A model generated the notes under the pieces. That model saw only the letters and a list, made by a program, of their open reading frames with translations. It did not search any database and had not been told where the DNA came from. A stretch of DNA of 64,000 nucleotides from Rutpela maculata (lineage: Eukaryota > Arthropoda > Insecta > Coleoptera > Cerambycidae). The translations under genes and the position numbers were made by a program. Shown here piece by piece: positions 44,172 to 56,118 of the stretch (the stretch's first letter is position 1; each line of letters starts with the position of its first letter). The stretch lies in the NCBI GenBank assembly GCA_936432065.2, contig OW386285.2:369893249-369957248 (forward strand), in the 5' to 3' direction.

Positions 44172-46343
44172 ATAGTGGAGTCAAATTAGGATTTTAATGT
44201 GAATTGTCTGGTCAGGGCGGTTTTTTTGTTTCAACGTGTTCAGTGGGTCAACTATAGTTCAGAGTTCAGTTTTGCAGTTTCTGCGAGGTCGGCGTATTGT
44301 TTATTTACAATTTAATTTTTTAGACCGTGTTTTTCATCGGTTTTCTTTGAATATCTCGAAATCTATAAGTCCTATGGAAATCAACAAAGAGAAGGAAAAT
44401 GTTCGCTATGAGCTGTGGAACAAAAGTACATAAACTATAATTCTTTCCAATTGTTACTATTACTTAAAAAAAATTGAACATTGCACAATTATGCGTATTT
44501 AAATGAATTGCTGTTCTTACAAAAATAGGATAATTTTCACTTGTAATCTCCCTAGTGCTTGAATTATTTTCGGAAATTTTTTTGAGATCCGAATTTTTTG
44601 AAAATCTTCCCGAGGCGTTAACTGAGGGAAATTCGGTAAGAAAATTTTAGACCAAAATTACTTGACAAAAAAAACTTTAGAAATGTTACCGTGTTGCCGG
44701 TGTTAGATTAATTTTTTTTGGTTTTTATTTTTTTATGTGGTTTCCTCATATCTTAGTAAAATAAAATATTAAATAGTAGATAAAATATGGATTAATGGGA
44801 GTGAAGTAAAATTAAAACAAGTTTAGTATACTTATTTCTTATATTCCCTACGCTCTAGTCGCATAAAAATAATATAGCGAATTAATATTAGTCATAATAA
44901 TTTATTTCGTATGCAATCTTCATACTACAGTAAAGAGAAATCAAGATGAAATGATATTGCTGTGATTTAAAGTGGTGACAAATAATATCCCATAAAAAAA
45001 ATCGCTAATAGGAATCACAAGTGTCTTGAAATATGTCATAAAACGGCTCTGTGCTTTATTTTCTGAGGAAAGAAGATGTACAAGTGAAATTTTTAAAGCA
45101 TTTGGAATTAGTTAATGATGTAAGGAAATATAGTAAGCCAGAATTGTACTAATTTAATTTAAAATGAATATAACAATATTTTTCATAATATAAACGCCAT
45201 TGTCTAATCATCGCTGTCAAACCAGGGAAATTTTCACTTATTAATGTATGTAGCGTGTCACTTGCAAATTAATCCAGCTAACATAATTTAACGTACTGAG
45301 TAAAATGTACCTTTTGTACCTGTTTTCTGCAAAAGGGCCCCACTTTCAAACTAGCAAATACGCATACGTTCTTAACTAGATATTACACCATTTGTTGTCA
45401 AAATATTAGCTTTGCTAAAATGACGTAGGTCTGGCAGCTCTGGGATCTTGAACTATATGTTTCGTACTCTAATTTCTTTTTAAGTATTTATATTGTACCG
45501 GGTGACAACGGATTCGTTTTACAGGGAGCTATTTAATTGTCTTTTAAGGTAGAAGCTTGATATTTGGTTTGTTGATATTGCTCATTAGGACTCATATATT
45601 TCATGAAAAATGGAATACCACTTCCGGTTTTTCCGGAAGTTGGCCTAAGTCAAGAATTTTAAACAGAACCCTGTATATTTTTTATATAGGTGGATAGATT
45701 ATTAGAATTCCCTTTTCAAGGACATGTTACATGTTGTCATTTTTTCTAAAATTATAATACAATGCACTGTGGTTTTCGGATCTCTATGCAGTATCTTTTA
45801 ACAATTGTAGCTTTGGATTATCTTCAAGTAGCAGAAACAATAGAATAGCCATTGGAGAATTACAAGTCCAAATTTCAATAAGAAATATCGATTTGTTTAG
45901 TGTGACCTAAACGTAAAAACTAACGTATCTCAGCTTCAAATGCAAGTAGAGCATTAATTTTTTTGTTGCCTTTTTTCATCTACTTTCATTACTCCTTTAC
46001 CGTTCTTTTATTAATAAAAAAAACAAAGAGTTATTTGAATTTGATTATAACTATAATTTCGAAAATTATAAACAACTGCAATAAAAAGGGTTTAAATTTT
46101 GAAAAAAAATAAAAAATTCCTCTGATTCCGTGATCTTTAAGTACTCATAAAAAGCTACAATTTTAGCCATCGTACACATTTCTTGGTTCTGATGGCAGGA
46201 TTTCTCAAGGGTGCAAAGTTTTAGCAACAATTTCATATTCGAGCCGTTTTAATTTCTTGGTTCTGATGACGTTAAAATAAAAAGACTGCCCTGACCAGAC
46301 AATTCACATTGCGAATTTTTTAATCCTAATTTGACTCCATTAT
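44172..46343. repeat. Inverted repeat pair 2.2 kb apart (possible DNA element)
   Basis: 44172-44243 and 46266-46343 are inverted: GGAGTCAAATTAGGATT, GTGAATTGTCTGGTCAGGGC and TTTCAACG/TTTTAACG match. These would be the TIRs of a ~2.2-kb element. Its interior overlaps the left end of the Tc element at 45458, so the two cannot be simply nested. No coding content recognised. Confidence 0.5.
45300..45455 (+). repeat. Repeat family E
   Basis: Reverse complement of 14998-15145 (CAAATACGCATACGTTC, AACTAGATATTACAC, TTAGCTTTGCTAAAATGACG). It stops exactly where the 45458 element starts after TA. Confidence 0.7.
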
Positions 46344-47118
46344 CAGGACGATATTCTAAAATGAAACTAGGAGAAAAGTTACGGGTTATTCCACATTACC
46401 GCCACCTCGTTGTTATCATCACGTTTTGTGGAATAATTGATTATATTTTTTTATATTGTAATTATAATAAGAAAAAATATGATAGAATAATTGTTAAACC
46501 AACATAATGTGGTTAATTATATTATAATGTGGCTTTTAAAATACTAACCATTCTATTTGGAAACAATTTGTACAAAATAAATAAAACAATGGCAATGATT
46601 TCAATCAAACTTGAATTTGTTGAAAAACTCATCAATTTGATGGCAGTATCAAACGTGACCGGAAATTGTATACACAGTAAAACTCCAAACAGTTGACACA
46701 TTAATCGAAATTTAAATATTCCAGTATTCAGCATTACTGAACAATAAAACGTAAAATGTATACCTATAAACATTACGTGTGTGGTAATTAGACATTTAAA
46801 AAGAAAAAATTAATAATGTCTTGAAATTTTCATTATGTTCAGAATGTACATGAGTTGATTAGAATAAATCGAAGGTCATTTTGAATGAATGAAAATTGAA
46901 TTAAAAAAAAGTTTAACATTTGAAATGTCACTTATGTAATATCATTGTATTCAGAAAATCATGTAGAATCCAGAAATGTAATAATATACAAGGTGTTCCA
47001 TTTGACAATCAAAACTTGGTACCACTTCCACTAAAATCGTAAGTAGAAAAATAATAATGTATATGTCAAAATTTGAGGTTTATCCAGTACAGACGGTATA
47101 TCAAGTTTCTGTAATATA

Positions 47119-49102
47119 CAGGGCGATTCTTTTAAGGCGACCATTAGAATATTTCCCACTTGCAGATGAGATAGACATTTGAGCTTTAGTACCCTACCAT
47201 AGTCGACCATTGCGAGTCCGAAAATAGTAATTTCAAAATGGCGGCACTTCCAGAAATACCGGAAGTCGATACTAATTTGCTTATTTTAAATGGAAGACCC
47301 TATATATTTTCGACTTTTCGAAATGACCATAAAATTCTAAGTCAAAACATGTAGCACACCCTATACCTAAACCGAGCATTTTCGGAGATATTTGACATTT
47401 TATAAAAAAATTGACAGGTGCAACGGTTTACAAGTGCCTTTATAACTTTCTTCGTGTAGGAAATCCTTATTTGCTCTTTGGTACGTAGAAAGAACACAAG
47501 ATGAGCTACTCTCTGCAAAAAAATAGATTTCAAAATAGTACACAAGTGTTTTATTTTTCACGTTACATTTTGTCAAATTCAAACCTCAAAAACTTTTTTA
47601 TTTCAAATGGTGTTCCATTTGAAATAAAAAAGTATTTTTTTACATCATATTATGTTAAATCTAATTCCCTTTTTTCTAGTATAAGCATTGTAGGGGTTAT
47701 AGTTACAACTTTTCGAAATATTGGCGATTTTCTTAAATGTCTAAAAATTTTTAATAAAAATTGCCATCAACTTACCCATGATTAGAAACAATCATTAATG
47801 TCAGTCATTCTTTTATGTTAAAAAACGCCAGCACGTTTAAATTACACCCACGAAGACTTTTAGCTTTGTTTATTATTTATGGAGAATGTGATAAAGTAAT
47901 AATACCAAGAACATGTAACATATTTGCTACTCGATACCCACTTTATTGTTTCAATTGTTTCATTGTTTATTATTTATGGAGAATGGATAAAGTAATACCA
48001 AAAACATGTAACAACACATTTGCTACTCGATACCCACAAGAACAGAAACCATCCACCATACACTGTAAAACGCATAATGGATAATTATAGAATATTTGGC
48101 TTTGTCAAATTGTACGTGCCAAATTTTATTATGGCAATCGATATAGAATTAAATTTGAGTTGGACTTATCACAGCATGTCCTATATCTAACATATGTACT
48201 TTTTGAATTATTCGCAAGTTTTTGATGAAAATTATAATTTATCCAAAAAACGTAGAAGCCTATGAAACAATTGAAACAATAAAGTGGGTATCGAGTAGCA
48301 AATATGTTACATGTTCTTGGTATTATTACTTTATCACATTCTCCATAAATAATAAACAAAGCTAAAAGTCTTCGTGGGTGTAATTTAAACGTGCTGGTAT
48401 TTTTTAACAAAAGAGAATGACTGACATTAATGATTGTTTCTAATCATGGGTAAGTTGATGGCAATTTTTACTAAAAATTCTTGGACATTTAAGAAAATCG
48501 CCAATATTTCGAAAAGTTGTAACTTTAACCCCCACAATGCTTATACTAGAAAAACACAATTTGCTGTAAAAAAATACAGGGTGTTCCATTTGAAATAAAA
48601 AGGTTTTTGAGGTTTGAATTTGACAAAATGTAACGAGAAAAATAAGACACTTGGTATATTATTTTGGAATCTATTTTTTTTTTTTTTTTTTTGTAAAGAG
48701 TAGCTCATCTTGTGTTCTTTCTACGTATCAAAGAGCAAATAAGGATCTCCTACATGAAGAAAGTTATAACGGTTCTTGCAAACCGTTGCACCCGTCAAAT
48801 TTTTTATAAAATGTCATGCGAGATGTCATGTATCTCCGAAACTGCTCGGTTTAGGTATAGGGTGTGCTACATGTTTTGACTCAAAATTTTATGATCATTT
48901 CGAAAAGTCGAAAATATATAAGGTGTTCCATTTAAAATAAGCAAGTTAGTATCGACTACCGATATTTCCGGAAATGTCGCCATTTTAAAATTAATATTTT
49001 CGAACTCGCAATGGTCGACTAGTGTAGGGTACCAAATCTCAAATCGCTATCTCATCTGCAAGTGGGAAATATTCTAATGGCCGCCTTAAAAGAATCTCCT
49101 TG
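47119..49102. mobile_element. Fold-back Tc-like element with ~845-bp arms carrying coding sequence
   Basis: Arms 47119-47963 and 48262-49102 are inverted copies with perhaps 5-10% divergence and small indels. TA flanks the CAGGGCGATTCTTTTAAGGC-type ends (47117-47118 and 49103-49104). The inner part of each arm encodes FIIYGECDKVIIPRTCNIFA and TRYP, the DUF4817-like start of a Tc3-type transposase. So the arms combine TIR and 5' coding sequence joined head to head. The ~300-bp centre carries one further copy of that coding block (47966-48060). Confidence 0.75.
47820..48080 (+). pseudogene. DUF4817-like transposase N-terminus, duplicated in tandem
   Basis: The plus frame reads LFIIYGECDKVIIPRTCNIF and ATRYP, then, 100 bp later, a second version reads YYLWRMDKVIPKTCNNTFA and ATRYPQEQKPSTI in the frame shown. 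DNA of the two blocks is ~85-90% alike. It resembles the YGECxxN...ARxFxxRFP pattern that begins insect Tc3/mariner transposases. A third copy is on the minus strand at 48265-48410 in the other arm. None continues into a catalytic domain. Confidence 0.65.
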
Positions 49103-49184
49103 TATATGCAAAAATAAAGAAAAAATTGGGGAATACCACGTTCGTGTTACTCAAATAGTCTCTAATTCTTCATTGTGTTTTATA

Positions 49185-49590
49185 TCAGCCTCGCTTGATC
49201 ACATCAACCGTGATGTCATTCTCGTATAGGTGATGGTGAATTTGGTACTTAAATGATTTAAATCTGTGTTTCTTTAAAATTTTCCTGACACGTTCGCCCA
49301 AAGTATTGCATTGCATAGACAATTCGCGAATGGAAATAATGCGGTCATATTCGATATACGCTAGAACGTTTATTTCAACTCCTTCGCTTACAATGAAACG
49401 TTCATTATTGTTAACATTAATATCGCCATTATTTTCATTCTTTAGATGCTGCACCAACCAAGGGTAATATGCATACGAAGGAGCATCAAGATCTGGAAAG
49501 CGTTCCTGGTACACTTTTTCAGCGTTTCTGGCATTTTTCGACACTCTTCATAAATAAGGAACATGTCAATTTGATGCTCTCTTGAATAAA
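49185..49590 (-). pseudogene. Tc3/mariner-like transposase N-terminal part
   Basis: The minus strand from ~49590 reads MIYSREHQIDMFLIYEECRK, and after a frame change at ~49550 ARNAEKVYQERFPDLDAPS, the DUF4817-like helix-turn-helix. It is followed by EINVLAYIEYDRIISIREL and RVRKILKKHRFKSFKYQIHH, the second helix-turn-helix region and lead-in of Tc3-type transposases. The DDD/E catalytic domain is missing; the fold-back at 47119-49102 starts ~80 bp downstream. It belongs to the 45458-50380 element, whose right TIR lies 500 bp upstream. Confidence 0.75.
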
Positions 49591-50382
49591 TCATTATAAT
49601 TTTTTCTGATAACTATTATCACTAGTACTTAGTGTTAACAATTAATTAAATTTGTCAAGAATGACAACACAAAGTTACTAGCAATGAAAATAAGAGAAAG
49701 TCTGATGTTTCTGATAAAACTAGCTTCCTTGTACAAGTATTTGTTTCCAACGTCTTCTTATGTTAGGTATTTTACTGCCCCTTATTAACCATTGGAATAA
49801 ACAATCCCTAGTTTTTTATTTACTATTTTTCTTAAACTAAAGACAGAGAAACAATAACAAAAATATAGCTGAATTTAAAAACTATTAGTTAATTTAGTGA
49901 GACACAATATCTCAGGCAAATGTTGGAAAAATATTGACATTTTAAACAATATCTAAAATGTATCCCATTTTGTGACAAATTAAAAGTTTGGCAAGTTTAA
50001 TTAAAAATCAATAAGAAAACACATTTTGATTGTTATCTTAACAAGTCATTTTCATTCATTAATAACGCGAGGCTGCCACCATATTACATTTAGAAAAAAT
50101 GGCAACATGTAACATGTCCTTAAAAAGGGAATTCTAATATCTATCCACCTATATAAAAAATATACTGGGTTCTGTTTAAAATTCTTGACTTAGGCCAACT
50201 TCCGGAAAAACCGGAAGTGGTATTCAATTTTTCATGAAATATATGAGTCCTAATGAGCAATATCAACAAACCAAATATCAAGCTTCTACCTTAAAAGGCA
50301 ATTAAATAGCTCCTTGTAAAACGAATCCGTTGTCACCCGGTACAATATAAATACTTAAAAAGAAATTAGAGTACGAAACATA

Positions 50383-51133
50383 CTTTTGTTTTCCGTACTA
50401 ATGTAATAATGAAATGAACCAAATATGCGCATTTACGAAACACTAGTAAAATTAACGATTCTGAGCAATATTATGATGATTAGATCAAAAATTATAGGGA
50501 GTTTATTCAACTAACTTTGTAATTTGGCTCATTGGCTGTTTAATTTGAAATGATCAAAGTCTACGAGTCTCGTCTGTGGTACATTTACGTGAATTAAAAT
50601 TACAGACCCACTGATTTAGTGCAGTTACATAGGCATGTTCCTTCTCACATAAAAAGGGCGACACATGCTTTAATGGTTATTGTTCCGAGACTGTTGTTAA
50701 CGGAGTACCGGTAATCGTGGTGAAAATGTAAGAGAAGAACAAACCAAACTAATGATACGTGTATAAAACACTACAAATGCCAAGTCTAAATGAAAACAAG
50801 TGAAGACAGAGTTCGCAGCAAGACAGATGGAAAGTGCTTCGAAGCTTTCCGCTATGTGGAAGGCAGGCTAGGACCTAGGTATAACCCAGTCCCCTCTTTA
50901 TATGCAGTTACTGCTTTTATGTTGTGATATTTTCTTTTTCTTTCTTTGTAAACGAGTGAGGAAGCTGTAAAAATGTGTCCATTTTATGAAATGTAAATGA
51001 TATCAGAGAAATTTAATAGGTCAACAGAAATACAAAGCAGAGATTTACAGTTCTATTTTTTCTTTATCGTTCTTACAGAACTATGAATCGTGCCCAATCA
51101 GTCAGAGCTGGAAAGTCAATACTATGGACTACA
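50383..51133. other. Unassigned region
   Basis: No recognised gene or repeat. Confidence 0.3.
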
Positions 51134-51306
51134 GTAAAGCCAAGAAGTGTAGTCAGTAGAATAATGCTAGTACGGGCTCTTAAAAGTGGAGCGGCACCTG
51201 GTTAGAATACGTATAATATGGCAGTGTGCGCCGGCTGAGAGCGGGCCGCTCCACTTTTAGGAGCCCGTACTAGCATTATTCTACTGACTACACTTCTTGG
51301 CTTTAC
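51134..51306. repeat. Long hairpin: 61-bp arms, 51-bp loop
   Basis: 51134-51194 (GTAAAGCCAAGAAGTGTAGT onward, to AGTGGAGCGG) and 51246-51306 are inverted with a single mismatch that I can see. The loop is GC-richer than the flanks. No coding sequence. It could be a small fold-back transposon or give a transcript with a long duplex. Confidence 0.85.
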
Positions 51307-52184
51307 GGTTTATCATACAGTGTCGCGCAAAAATTTCGACTTCAACGTTTCAATTAATTCAAAATTTTTGAAATTCTGTATATTTTTAAGAGTTAAAAGT
51401 GTCGACTGACAAGTAATGGAACTTGGTCGCATATACTGCCAGCTACTCTAGATTTATGCTTCTATAGCCTACTCATTTCCAATAATGCGTGAACTAACGG
51501 GTAGCTTTCAAATTTTAAACAAAAGCCCCTATTAATGGCTTTACATTTTAAAGTTGTAAAAGAAATCGGGCATTGGCAATCACTACGTTTACTCTACTCA
51601 AAAGAGCAAGGGGCAAAGTTCCTATTTTGCTATATTTCGATATAAAAATTGAATAATACAGTTAGTTCATTTCAGAATTATAAGAAATGTCAAGAAAACT
51701 ATCAAATGATACCACCTTCCTCTGGGTACCTACATTTCCAGATATAAATCTATTTTATTTAGGTTTGTGGAATTTTAACTGTAGTTAAGTTTCTTGATTA
51801 TGCAGACAAATACGGCGAAATAAAGGCTAAACCTCGAAATGAAAGCTGAAAACTTGCATAGACCTTCTTTGTTCTGACACTTTAAAGATGGGGTGAAAAG
51901 TCTCATACGATCCTGTGTCCGTTACTCAATATATGGAAGGTCAAAGGTTACGAAAGTCGCTTTTTGCGAATACCTCGCTTCCTATGAATCGCATGTCGTT
52001 AGAGGTTATTATAAAACTTGTAGAGCATAAAACTCTCTACAAGTTCGGTAGTATGTAATGTTTCTTATGATTAACCGTTTTTGAAATATATCGCGGAGAG
52101 TGGGGATAATATTTATAAATACTTTTTACAAATAATTTTTTTTTAAATTTTATTAATAATAATAATATTTTTATTATATAACTA
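51307..52184. other. Unassigned region
   Basis: No recognised element. Confidence 0.3.
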
Positions 52185-52330
52185 GTTGTGCCCGCGACTA
52201 CAATTTCTTTGTAAATGACGTTTTAGGTATTTGCGTCACTGGCACGAGAGAGAGAGAGCCGCGTAGATCTGGCCGTGGGAAAAGCAACTGACATTGAGGT
52301 CCACACCCGCAACGCGCAGATAAATTCAAA
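52185..52330 (-). pseudogene. Helitron helicase C-terminal scrap
   Basis: The minus strand shares GGACCTCAATGTCAGTTGC and CACGGCCAGATCTACG with the copy at 39305-39620, i.e. the VDLNVSCFSHGQIYA segment before the SRV motif. It also contains a GA-rich run (GAGAGAGAGAG on the plus strand) that disrupts the frame. Confidence 0.65.
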
Positions 52331-53079
52331 TATCGAAAAAAAAAGTAGATGTACGTGTGCGTGTGTATATGTATATGTACAGACGTAGACCATTTCTTGT
52401 AAATATGATAACTTCTATTAGATCTAAAATTTTTACTTCAAATTGAGACTATATGTGAAATAGCATGGAAAAATTGAAATTGGACCATATCCGTCACAAC
52501 CTGTGTTCACCATGGGCATGTAGACTATCAATTCTTATATAGACTATGTTTTATAATAATTCTAATGAAATGTTAACAATGTTTTTGACTAGACATTAAA
52601 AAAAACGAAGATATACAAGATATCGAAACTGTGACATACGGTGTCTCCCAAATTCGGCGAACTTTATTTTACTTTAAATATTACTAAGACTATTACGAAA
52701 CGAACGAAAGTTTCAGTTGCCGAATGCGAATGCCTACTTGAACAATATAATATATTGAGTATCAAGAACGGTAAGGGACGTTTACCGGAGACCGGAGAAA
52801 CCCTTAACGTTCGTGATGCTCGTACTATTTTTTGCACGATCGTGTTGAATTACAATTAAATTACAATGATTCAATTTTTTCTAAGAAATAAACAAAAAGT
52901 CAAAAGTGACGTTTATATTTCGTGGCAAGTCCAATTTGTCAAATGTGATATTTTTATTTTGTTATAAAATTGGACGGCTGTGCTATATGTTTCCAAGACA
53001 ATATTTGGTGTTATTTACAAACAAGCAAACACACTTAAGTAATTTGACTATAAATTTTTATTGTATTACTTTCTTTACA

Positions 53080-53921
53080 ATGAGTGATTCCGAAGGCAAT
53101 AGTGAAATAGAAAATGCATGGGAGATCGGATGTGCAGCAATAATTCCAGAAAAATCCAAGAATCGTTATGAAAAAGTCTATAAAATGTTCAAAAAATGGT
53201 GTGAGGAGAAGGGTGAAAAAGTGTTGTTGGCGTATTTTGTTCATCGGAATAATGCATTAAAATCGCCTGGTAGTCGCTGGGCGGAATATTCAATGTTAAA
53301 AAGCACAACTTTCCTTAAAGATGCTATTGATATTTCAAAATTTTCTACCTTGATTGCTTATCTGAAAAGGAAAAATATTGGACACAGACTTAAGAAAGCT
53401 AGTGTATTTACCAGGGAAAACGTTAAACAGTTTTTAAATGAAGCATCCGATGATGAATTTCTAGTCCTTAAGGTATTTATGGTTATACTAGTATTATATG
53501 ACAACAAAAGTTAAATATATGTGTATTTTTAGGTAGGGCTGATCCTAAGAATAGCAGGGGTATGCAGAAGGGACGAATTATACAGTATGACGATAGATGA
53601 TATAGAAGATCATCAAGAATATGTCATTGTAAAAATTCCAAATACGAAAACCAATATACAACGGTCTTTTACAAATAAAATAGATGAAGAAATCCAGTAC
53701 GTAGAATTTTTGGGTGGAGATCTTCTTCGGTAGCAAAGAGCTATGTGGAAGATTCTCTGCAGAATAAAATCGAATTTGCCGAGAAAATTCTACACAATGG
53801 TGCCTCGTTTTCCAATACTGAAGTTTCGCTGAATACGCTGAAAACCAACACAGCAAGTATGAGCGGCATTACAATTAATAATTGTACCAATTGTACATTC
53901 AATTTTAATGTCTCTAAATAA
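53080..53921 (+). pseudogene. Crypton-like tyrosine recombinase (spliced, internally deleted)
   Basis: ATG at 53080 opens MSDSEGNSEIENAWEIG, then IIPEKSKNRYEKVYKMFKKW, the N-terminal core-binding part of a tyrosine recombinase, and KASVFTRENVKQFLNEASDD. A 60-nt intron with GT-AG ends (53473-53532) joins LVLK to VGLILRIAGVCRRDELYSMT, where the first Arg of the R-H-R-Y catalytic set sits. It continues to IVKIPNTKTNIQRSFTN. A stop comes at ~53733, and the rest of the catalytic domain (HxxR and Tyr) is missing. A C-terminal tail, DSLQNKIEFAEKILHNGASF to ITINNCTNCTFNFNVSK, ends at 53921 in another frame. Many insect genomes carry related genes with this ITINNC(T)NCT ending. The enzyme family moves circular DNA by recombination; this copy cannot. 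Confidence 0.75.
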
Positions 53922-54048
53922 TGTTTGTGTATTTTTTATATGTTTATTATTTAAATAATGTTCGTTCTTTAAATAAATAGAAATTTTCTTATTTTTTGTT
54001 CTTATTTTTGTGAATTAACATATTATATTAATTTTACTTACCGTTTAG

Positions 54049-54077
54049 ACGTCGGTAAGTAAATCACTTACCGACGT
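54049..54077. repeat. Hairpin ACGTCGGTAAGT / ACTTACCGACGT
   Basis: 12-bp perfect arms around AAATC, ~130 bp downstream of the recombinase gene. A terminator, a recombination site or chance are all possible. Confidence 0.6.
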
Positions 54078-54464
54078 GTTATGCCTAGCAACCAGTAAAC
54101 ATAACCTACCGTCTTGGAAACAGATCTTGTAAATAAACAAAAAAGCTCGATCGTGCAAAAAAATAAAAATGATGTTTGCTGTGTACTTAATCTTCGTGTT
54201 ACCATGTAAAAGTGAATTGTGTCGTCGGCCACTAGTTTTCCTTATTTTTTTATCATTATCTCTATTTTGCCGGGACTGATAAAGAGCCCAAGCCTGTTAA
54301 ATCAAACTTGAGCTATATTTAGAGAGTCGTATGAGTAATTGATATAATTTTAAAATTTAGAAAATAAAATCACATTTATAACTCATTGTGGCACGCCATT
54401 GTAAATAAAATAAAACAAATAAAACTTTCGCGTCTCAAAAATCTTTTTTTTAAAACAGTTTTAT

Positions 54465-54714
54465 TTAGAGAATATTATTTAGGTATTAAGCAAATCACAA
54501 CTAAATCATTTATTTAAATTCAATCATTCACACTTTTTATTTAATATGAAATTACCTACTTTCTGTAAGTTTATTGGTACCTAAATATCTGGTCTTGCTA
54601 ATATCCTACTTAGGAAACACTTTAAAATACTTATCGTTGGAGAACCAATTAAAACAACCACGGAGTATTGAATTAGATGATAATCTTCCTAGCATTTTAA
54701 ATAATATTCTCTAA
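54465..54714. mobile_element. Small MITE-like element, 250 bp
   Basis: A perfect 17-bp inverted repeat TTAGAGAATATTATTTA bounds an AT-rich non-coding core. No second copy in the window. Confidence 0.45.
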
Positions 54715-55627
54715 TCATGATGAAAGCAAATAAATAAAAAATAAATAATCGTAAAAATAAATCAGTTTTATTCGTAAAATTTAGTAGATACATATGAGTA
54801 TAAAGATATATTTTTTTATAGTTGCATAATTTATTAATTGAGAAAACTAAACAGTTTTTAAAAATCGGTGCCTGAGTCCAATATGCTATAGTAAAATTAA
54901 AACTGGATGTGTTAACACTTCTTAACTTGGTAAGACACTAACAAATGCAAAAAAGTGGATAGTTGACACCAAATGGCTGAGATTTTGTTTGGAGAGATGA
55001 TAACTTAGAAATATGTCATAAAGAAGAGACGAAAAATTTGTATTTTCGTTTTCGACTTAATTCCAATAGTGTATACCAAATATGTCTAAATAAAGGTTAT
55101 GAGGGGTTATGAGTTTAATCGCATTTACTTTTTATTCTAAAATCAATAGAAAATACTGCGCTTAGAACCAGTAAAAATATTAATTTTATTTCAACATATT
55201 TTGTCCATTTTCAATTTTTCGTTATTGGAACTATTCCTAAGCGGACGTAGTATTTTTACATTCAAATATGAGGCCCAATTTTTTTTAAATCTATCAAAAT
55301 ATGAAACTTTTTTTTATCTTTTAGAGGACAGTATTCTCTATCATATTCATGGAAAAAATCTGAAAAACCCTGACGATATTTAAAACTTTACAAAGAAATA
55401 TACTGATTTTAAAACTAAAATAAATGCACTTTGGAACCATATATTATGAAACTTTATATTTTAATAATTTTTTTAAGTACGAATTCGTTTATTGAAATTT
55501 AACGCAAAACTGATTTTATTAGAAGTTTACCTAACCTAACAATTCAAAATTATTAATACAATCAACGTTTAAAGCGATAAAATTTCTGAAATAATAAAGT
55601 ATAGCATATTGGCTCTTAGAGTATAAA
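54715..55627. other. Unassigned AT-rich region
   Basis: No recognised element. A 60-codon frame at 55201-55383 has no motif. Confidence 0.3.
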
Positions 55628-55629
55628 TA

Positions 55630-56116
55630 CAGTGTCCCAAAAGTATGGATGCGCCTGAATAACTTGTCAGGATGGCAGAAAAACGACCTCTAGAAAAGTT
55701 ATTGAGGTCATCGGAGGTACCACTTGCTGATCTTGGATTTGACCATGAAGGTCATTTGAAGATCACCTTCCGTTTTTTAAATAGGAACCTCTATTTTTGG
55801 CCCCGGATTCTGAGAGAGCAAAAAATGTTGCATTAGAGTTGTAAGGGATCAAATTTAGTCTAGATTCCAGTGACCGAAGGCGGGCAATGGTAATTGTAAT
55901 GACCTTACAGACAGATTTTAAGGTCAAATCGAGGTCATTTCATGATCGACTTCGGCGATAAACGAAAGTTGACGTCCAAAAGACCTTGGAAGTGACCTTC
56001 AGGGTCACCCAGTGGTGCTCCCATATGACTTCTACAACTTTTATAGTGTTGATTTTCCTCACATCTCGCTATCCTGACAGGTTATTCAGGCATATCCATA
56101 CTTTTGGGACACTCTG
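55630..56116. mobile_element. MITE with CAGTGTCCC termini, 487 bp, TA-flanked
   Basis: CAGTGTCCCAAAAGTATGGAT at the left pairs with ATCCATACTTTTGGGACACT(CT)G at the right. Pairing extends over GAATAACTTGTCAGGATG. TA is present on both sides (55628-55629 and 56117-56118). It fits a non-autonomous Tc/mariner derivative. The interior repeats AGGTCATTTSAWGATC-like phrases and has no gene. Confidence 0.85.
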
Positions 56117-56118
56117 TA

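Larger units (their letters stand above)
45458..50380. mobile_element. Tc/mariner-type element with ~295-bp TIRs and nested insertions
   Basis: 45458-45750 and 50085-50380 are inverted (TGTTTCGTACTCTAATTTC, ACCGGGTGACAACGG, CTTCCGGTTTTTCCGGAAG), flanked by TA at 45456-45457 and 50381-50382. A transposase N-terminus reads inward from near the right TIR (49185-49590, minus). The 2-kb fold-back at 47119-49102 lies inside. The remainder, 45750-47118, has no recognised coding content. Confidence 0.75.
52828..54163 (+). mobile_element. Crypton-like element candidate
   Basis: A tyrosine recombinase-like gene (53080-53921) is bracketed by a 15-bp inverted pair: TTTTTTGCACGATCG at 52828 and CGATCGTGCAAAAAA ending at 54163. 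A strong hairpin ACGTCGGTAAGT/ACTTACCGACGT lies at 54049-54077. Classical Cryptons lack TIRs, so the pair may mark real ends of a variant or be chance. The gene assignment is firmer than the boundaries. Confidence 0.45.

Noticed and set aside
52641..52859. 72-codon frame upstream of the Crypton-like gene
   Set aside because: No motif, and it crosses the putative left end of the element at 52828.
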